Under the pieces are notes generated by a model, which did no database searches, was not told where the DNA came from, and was given only the letters and a program-made list of their open reading frames with translations. Below, in pieces: positions 60,754 to 64,000 of a stretch of DNA of 64,000 nt; position 1 is the first letter of the stretch; each line of letters opens with the position of its first letter. The position numbers were made by a program, and so were the translations under genes. Source of the DNA: Ideonella margarita (GTDB lineage Bacteria; Pseudomonadota; Gammaproteobacteria; Burkholderiales; Burkholderiaceae_C); the NCBI RefSeq assembly GCF_038066635.1, contig NZ_JBBUTI010000012.1, positions 62,001 through 126,000 on the forward strand, in the 5' to 3' direction.

Positions 60754-63030
60754 ATGCCCACCCTTGCATTGACGCCACTGCGCACCGCTTGCCTGACCCT
60801 GCTCACCAGCCTGGGTGCCGCGAGCAGCCAGGCCCAGACGCCTGCACCAGCCACCCCCGCCGCGCCAGCTGCACCAGTGGTTCAGACTGCCGACACGCCA
60901 GCTGCAGAGCCCGCCGTCAAGCCGGATGCAAAGCCGGACGCCAAGGGCGCCCCCACCACGTCGACGGCCGCACCGGCCGGCACGCAGCGGGTTGAGATCA
61001 CGGGTGGCCGCGAAATTGACACCGAGCTGCGCCGCCGCTCCACCGCGGCCAAGATCGTGGTGGGCCGCGATGAAATCTCGAAGTACGGTGATGCGTCCGT
61101 GGGTGAGCTGCTCAAGCGCCTGCCCGGCGTGACGATCCAGGGCCAGCCCGGCCGCGGTGGCGCCATCCGCATGCGCGGCCTGGGCAGCGGCTATACCCAG
61201 ATCCTGCTGGACGGCGAACGTGTGCAGGGCGGCCTGTCGCTCGACACGATCGACCCCGACCAGGTGGAGCGCATTGAAATCATCCGCGCCCCCACCGCAG
61301 AAACCGGCGCCCGCGCGATCGGCGGCACGATCAACATCATCACGCGTGAAGGCTTCGTCAAGCGCCTGAATGATCTGCGCTTGTCGACCGGCCTGGAGCA
61401 GGGCCGCGCGCAGCCGGGGTTTTCATGGTCGCGTGACGACAAGCTCGGCGAGCTGGACTACAACGTGGCTCTTTCCGCGTTCAAGGACAACCGCTCGAAC
61501 GCGTCCACCATCCAGACCGAATCGGCCGATACCGACCGCACCGAGCGTTTGAGCTCGGTCGACCACCGCCAGGGCCTGCACCTGACCGGCCGCCTGCAGC
61601 TCAAGCCGGTGGAAGGCCAGTCGCTGATGCTGATGCCGTTGGTCATCTACTCGGAGGGCGACACCCGCCGCCAGTCGACCTTCGACGCGCCGGTGCTCGG
61701 CACGCTGCCGTACGAGAGCAGCATGGGCAGCACCGACTGGCGTTTTTCGCTGGTGCGCCTGAATGGTCAGTGGCGCTTGCCGGTGGGTGACGGCCGCCTG
61801 GAAGTGCGCGGTGGTGCGGGCCAGGCGGGCAATGCCAGCCACACGCTGCGCACCGAGCTGCTGACCAGCGGCAGCAAGATCAACTACGACGATGCGGTGG
61901 ACGCCACCGAGCGATCGCTCAACCTGAATGCCAAGTATTCGAGCCTGCTGGAGGGCGACCACCAGCTTGTGATGGGCGCCGAGCTCGATTCGGCGCGTCG
62001 CACCGAAACCCGCGAGCAGCTGGTGGATGGTGTGGCCGTGGCCAATGAGTTTGGCAACGACCTGCGCGCCCGTTCCCTGCGCAGCGCGCTGTATGCCCAG
62101 GACGAATGGCAGGTGAACCCGAACTGGGGTGCCTACGCCGGTCTGCGCTGGGAAGGCATCAGCACCACGGGTGGCTCTGCCAGTGATGAGCGCAGCAACC
62201 GCTCCAGCGTCTGGACGCCGCTACTGCACGCCGTCTGGAAGCCGGACCCCAAGGGCCGTGACCAGGTTCGCATCAGCCTGACGCGCAGCTATCGCTCGCC
62301 GGGCTTGTCCAGCCTGGTCGGCGCCACCTGGCGCTCGAAGGGCGACAATAGCCAGACCAACCCCGACCGCGCCGGCAACCCCGATCTGAAGCCCGAAATG
62401 GCCACGGGCATCGACCTGGCACTGGAGCGCTATCTGGTGGGCAGCGGCATGCTCAGCGTCAACCTGTTCCATCGCCAGATCACTGACCTGATGCGCACGG
62501 TGGTGAGCCTGACCCCGCAAGCCGACGGCAGCCAGCGCTGGGTGTCGAAGATGGACAACGTGGGTGATGCCATCACCCAGGGCGTTGAGCTGGAGGCCAA
62601 GTTCAAGCTCAGCGACGTGGATGCTGACCTGCCCGGCGTGGAGTTGCGCAGCAATGCCAGCATCTTCCGCTCGCGCGTCAAGCAGGTGCCCGGCCCAGAC
62701 AACCGCCTCGACCAGCAACCCGGCGGCACCTTGAACCTGGGTGCTGACTACAAGTTGCCGGGTGTGCCGCTGACGGTGGGCGGCAATGTGAACTGGACGC
62801 CGGGCTACACCACCCGCCTCAGCGAAACCCAGTACCTGACCCAGAACACCAAGCGCGTGTTTGACGCCTACGCGATGTGGCAGCTCAACACCACCACGCG
62901 CGTGCGCCTCTCGGCCAGCAACCTGATGCCGCGCGGCACCGAGAGCATCAGCGAAGTGGACGGCGAAACCGCCACCACGCTGGCCAGCAGCCATGTGAAC
63001 TGGCGCCTGCAGCTTGAAATGAAGCTGTGA
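60754..63030 (+). CDS. TonB-dependent outer membrane receptor
   Basis: 758 aa. Signal peptide through about residue 29 (SLGAASSQAQT), a Pro/Ala-rich linker, then the plug domain (DASVGELLKRLPGVTIQGQP, GAIRMRGLGSGYTQILLDGERVQG broken, IEIIRAPTAETGARAIGGTINIITR) and a 22-strand beta-barrel, ending QLEMKL. The C-terminal residue is Leu, not the usual Phe/Trp. It imports a chelated metal or other large nutrient using TonB energy. No iron chelate genes are adjacent; the sigma-E-like promoter suggests envelope-stress or ECF control. The Pro/Ala/Lys linker (about residues 30-65) is lineage-variable. Confidence 0.93.
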   Translation: MPTLALTPLRTACLTLLTSLGAASSQAQTPAPATPAAPAAPVVQTADTPAAEPAVKPDAKPDAKGAPTTSTAAPAGTQRVEITGGREIDTELRRRSTAAKIVVGRDEISKYGDASVGELLKRLPGVTIQGQPGRGGAIRMRGLGSGYTQILLDGERVQGGLSLDTIDPDQVERIEIIRAPTAETGARAIGGTINIITREGFVKRLNDLRLSTGLEQGRAQPGFSWSRDDKLGELDYNVALSAFKDNRSNASTIQTESADTDRTERLSSVDHRQGLHLTGRLQLKPVEGQSLMLMPLVIYSEGDTRRQSTFDAPVLGTLPYESSMGSTDWRFSLVRLNGQWRLPVGDGRLEVRGGAGQAGNASHTLRTELLTSGSKINYDDAVDATERSLNLNAKYSSLLEGDHQLVMGAELDSARRTETREQLVDGVAVANEFGNDLRARSLRSALYAQDEWQVNPNWGAYAGLRWEGISTTGGSASDERSNRSSVWTPLLHAVWKPDPKGRDQVRISLTRSYRSPGLSSLVGATWRSKGDNSQTNPDRAGNPDLKPEMATGIDLALERYLVGSGMLSVNLFHRQITDLMRTVVSLTPQADGSQRWVSKMDNVGDAITQGVELEAKFKLSDVDADLPGVELRSNASIFRSRVKQVPGPDNRLDQQPGGTLNLGADYKLPGVPLTVGGNVNWTPGYTTRLSETQYLTQNTKRVFDAYAMWQLNTTTRVRLSASNLMPRGTESISEVDGETATTLASSHVNWRLQLEMKL

Positions 63031-63118
63031 TGGGCAGGGCGGTCGCCGCTTAGCTCTTTCGGCGTATGGCGCGAGGGTGATGGTCGCGATGACAATGGCT
63101 GCTTGCCCGGCCATCTTC

Positions 63119-64000
63119 ATGCGCGCTCCATTTTTCTGGTTCCCTCTCACGCTCGTCCGGGTCAGCGCTCGCTCGCTGTCCGGGTTCGTCCTGCTGTGTC
63201 TGGCTGGGCTGTGCCTGCTGGTGGCTGGGGCGTCTTCGGCCTTGGCCGCGCCCGTTGCCACCGAGCCGGGCGTGGTGATGCCCGAGGTCGAGGTGCAGGA
63301 CGAGGCGGGGCGCTGGGTGCCCACGACCTTGCCCTATCGCTGGCGCTCGACGGCCACTGACACCTCACGGCGGCTGACTTTCCGCCTGCGCTTTGACTTG
63401 CCGGCCGTGCCCACCACCATGTGGGCCATGCGGGCCGACCGCATGCCGCCGGACCGGCAGCTCACGTTGAATGGCCAGCTGCTGAGCGGCGCCTTGCAAG
63501 ACCGCGCCCTGGTGCGCCGGTTTGCCTTGCCGGCGCAGTGGGTGGATGTGCCGCCCGCCCTGCTTCGGGCCGGTTCCAATGAATTGCTGATGACGCTGGA
63601 GTTGAGTCACCGCGTCGGTGCCTTGGCGCCCGTCACCCTCGGGCCGGCCGATGTGCTGCAGCCCGAGTTCAGCCGGCTGGTCTGGTTCACCGTGTCCTTG
63701 CCGCAGGCACTGAACATGGCGGCGGCAGGCCTGGCCTTGTTCATCCTGCTGATCTGGTGGTTGCGGCCGGCTGAGCGCGTATTGGGCTACTTCGGGGCAC
63801 TCTGGCTGCTGGTCTCGGTGCGCAACATGGCCTACTTCGTCACCAACGGCCACCTGCCGCCGGCGGTGTCTGATTACCTGTTCTACGCGGCGCAGGTGTT
63901 CAGTGCGCCGCTGGTGGCCGGCTTTGCGCTGGCGATTGCGCGCCGGCCGTGGCCCTTGCCCCGCGCGGCGGTGATCGCCGTATTGGCCCTGATGCTGCTG
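63119..64000 (+). CDS. Membrane sensor protein, 5' part, continues past the right edge
   Basis: Open from ATG 63119 (or ATG 63080, in frame, with GAGG before it) through base 64000 with no stop; 294 codons are visible. A signal anchor or signal peptide (RSLSGFVLLCLAGLCLLVAG) is followed by a periplasmic domain of about 150 residues, then at least three helices (ALNMAAAGLALFILLIWWL, VLGYFGALWLLVSV, APLVAGFALAIARR). The order resembles 7TMR-DISM histidine kinases or diguanylate cyclases; the output domain is outside the window. Placed 88 bp after the TonB receptor. Confidence 0.7.
   Translation, partial: MRAPFFWFPLTLVRVSARSLSGFVLLCLAGLCLLVAGASSALAAPVATEPGVVMPEVEVQDEAGRWVPTTLPYRWRSTATDTSRRLTFRLRFDLPAVPTTMWAMRADRMPPDRQLTLNGQLLSGALQDRALVRRFALPAQWVDVPPALLRAGSNELLMTLELSHRVGALAPVTLGPADVLQPEFSRLVWFTVSLPQALNMAAAGLALFILLIWWLRPAERVLGYFGALWLLVSVRNMAYFVTNGHLPPAVSDYLFYAAQVFSAPLVAGFALAIARRPWPLPRAAVIAVLALMLL

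Noticed and set aside
63119..64000. Linking the right-edge sensor with the left-edge kinase as one gene.
   Set aside because: They lie at opposite ends of a 64-kb linear window with no evidence that the ends join.

Overview
The window is a continuous, densely coded piece of a G+C-rich betaproteobacterial chromosome, most likely from the order Burkholderiales (Comamonadaceae/Sphaerotilaceae-like). The evidence is the gene order ribF-ileS-lspA, a Bug-type (TctC) tricarboxylate-transporter binding protein with a separate tctBA pair, DUF6622 and DUF2189 membrane proteins, and a pimeloyl-CoA-dehydrogenase-like acyl-CoA dehydrogenase pair. I see no rRNA, tRNA, insertion sequence, phage gene or CRISPR array. 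Genes are packed tightly, with many 4-bp ATGA overlaps, and nearly all non-coding stretches are under 300 bp.

Layout. 1-1150: the 3' part of a NarL-type histidine kinase carrying an in-frame amber codon, and its LuxR-type response regulator. 1331-9116: a DUF6622 membrane protein, flavin reductase-like protein, MFS permease, HDOD protein, cysteine hydrolase plus GNAT pair, a two-subunit acyl-CoA dehydrogenase and an RsuA-like pseudouridine synthase. 9242-18578: a hybrid histidine kinase, the ribF-ileS-lspA housekeeping cluster and an NtrBC-like two-component pair. 18678-24995: a DUF2189 protein, two GNAT/FAH-family genes flanking an unrecognised exported cysteine-containing protein, a P-loop kinase, a small membrane protein and a chemoreceptor. 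25016-33879: recJ and its upstream partner on the minus strand; then lolC-lolD-tatD-deoxyinosine glycosylase-spermidine synthase-like-GspE-like ATPase on the plus strand. 34010-45126: tctB-tctA with a good terminator, an MFS_3 exporter, a LysR regulator divergent from a catabolic operon (3-hydroxyacyl-CoA dehydrogenase-like, BKACE/Kce-like cleavage enzyme, Bug binding protein, gamma-glutamyltransferase), then an EamA transporter and an atypical SDR. 45153-57661: GGDEF protein, EamA transporter, quinone oxidoreductase, LURP-one/scramblase-like protein, CDF metal exporter, small GNAT, prolyl oligopeptidase, YaeQ, a phosphoesterase-like lipoprotein, a 67-aa exported peptide, a Gfo/Idh/MocA oxidoreductase and an M3 peptidase. 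57574-64000: a RhlE-type RNA helicase with a long structured leader, a phosphotransferase, a TonB-dependent receptor behind a sigma-E-like promoter, and the 5' part of a membrane sensor protein running off the right edge.

The most interesting points are: (i) the LysR-controlled dehydrogenase/BKACE/Bug/GGT operon, which reads as an uncharacterised beta-hydroxy-acid catabolic route; (ii) a recurring start architecture in which a -10-like hexamer lies 6-8 nt from the ATG with no Shine-Dalgarno, suggesting leaderless mRNAs and including two short leader ORFs (before ileS and before the EamA gene at 43394); (iii) structured leaders upstream of the 1331 gene and of rhlE; (iv) an SDR lacking the YxxxK catalytic pair; and (v) small or exported proteins without a recognised family.
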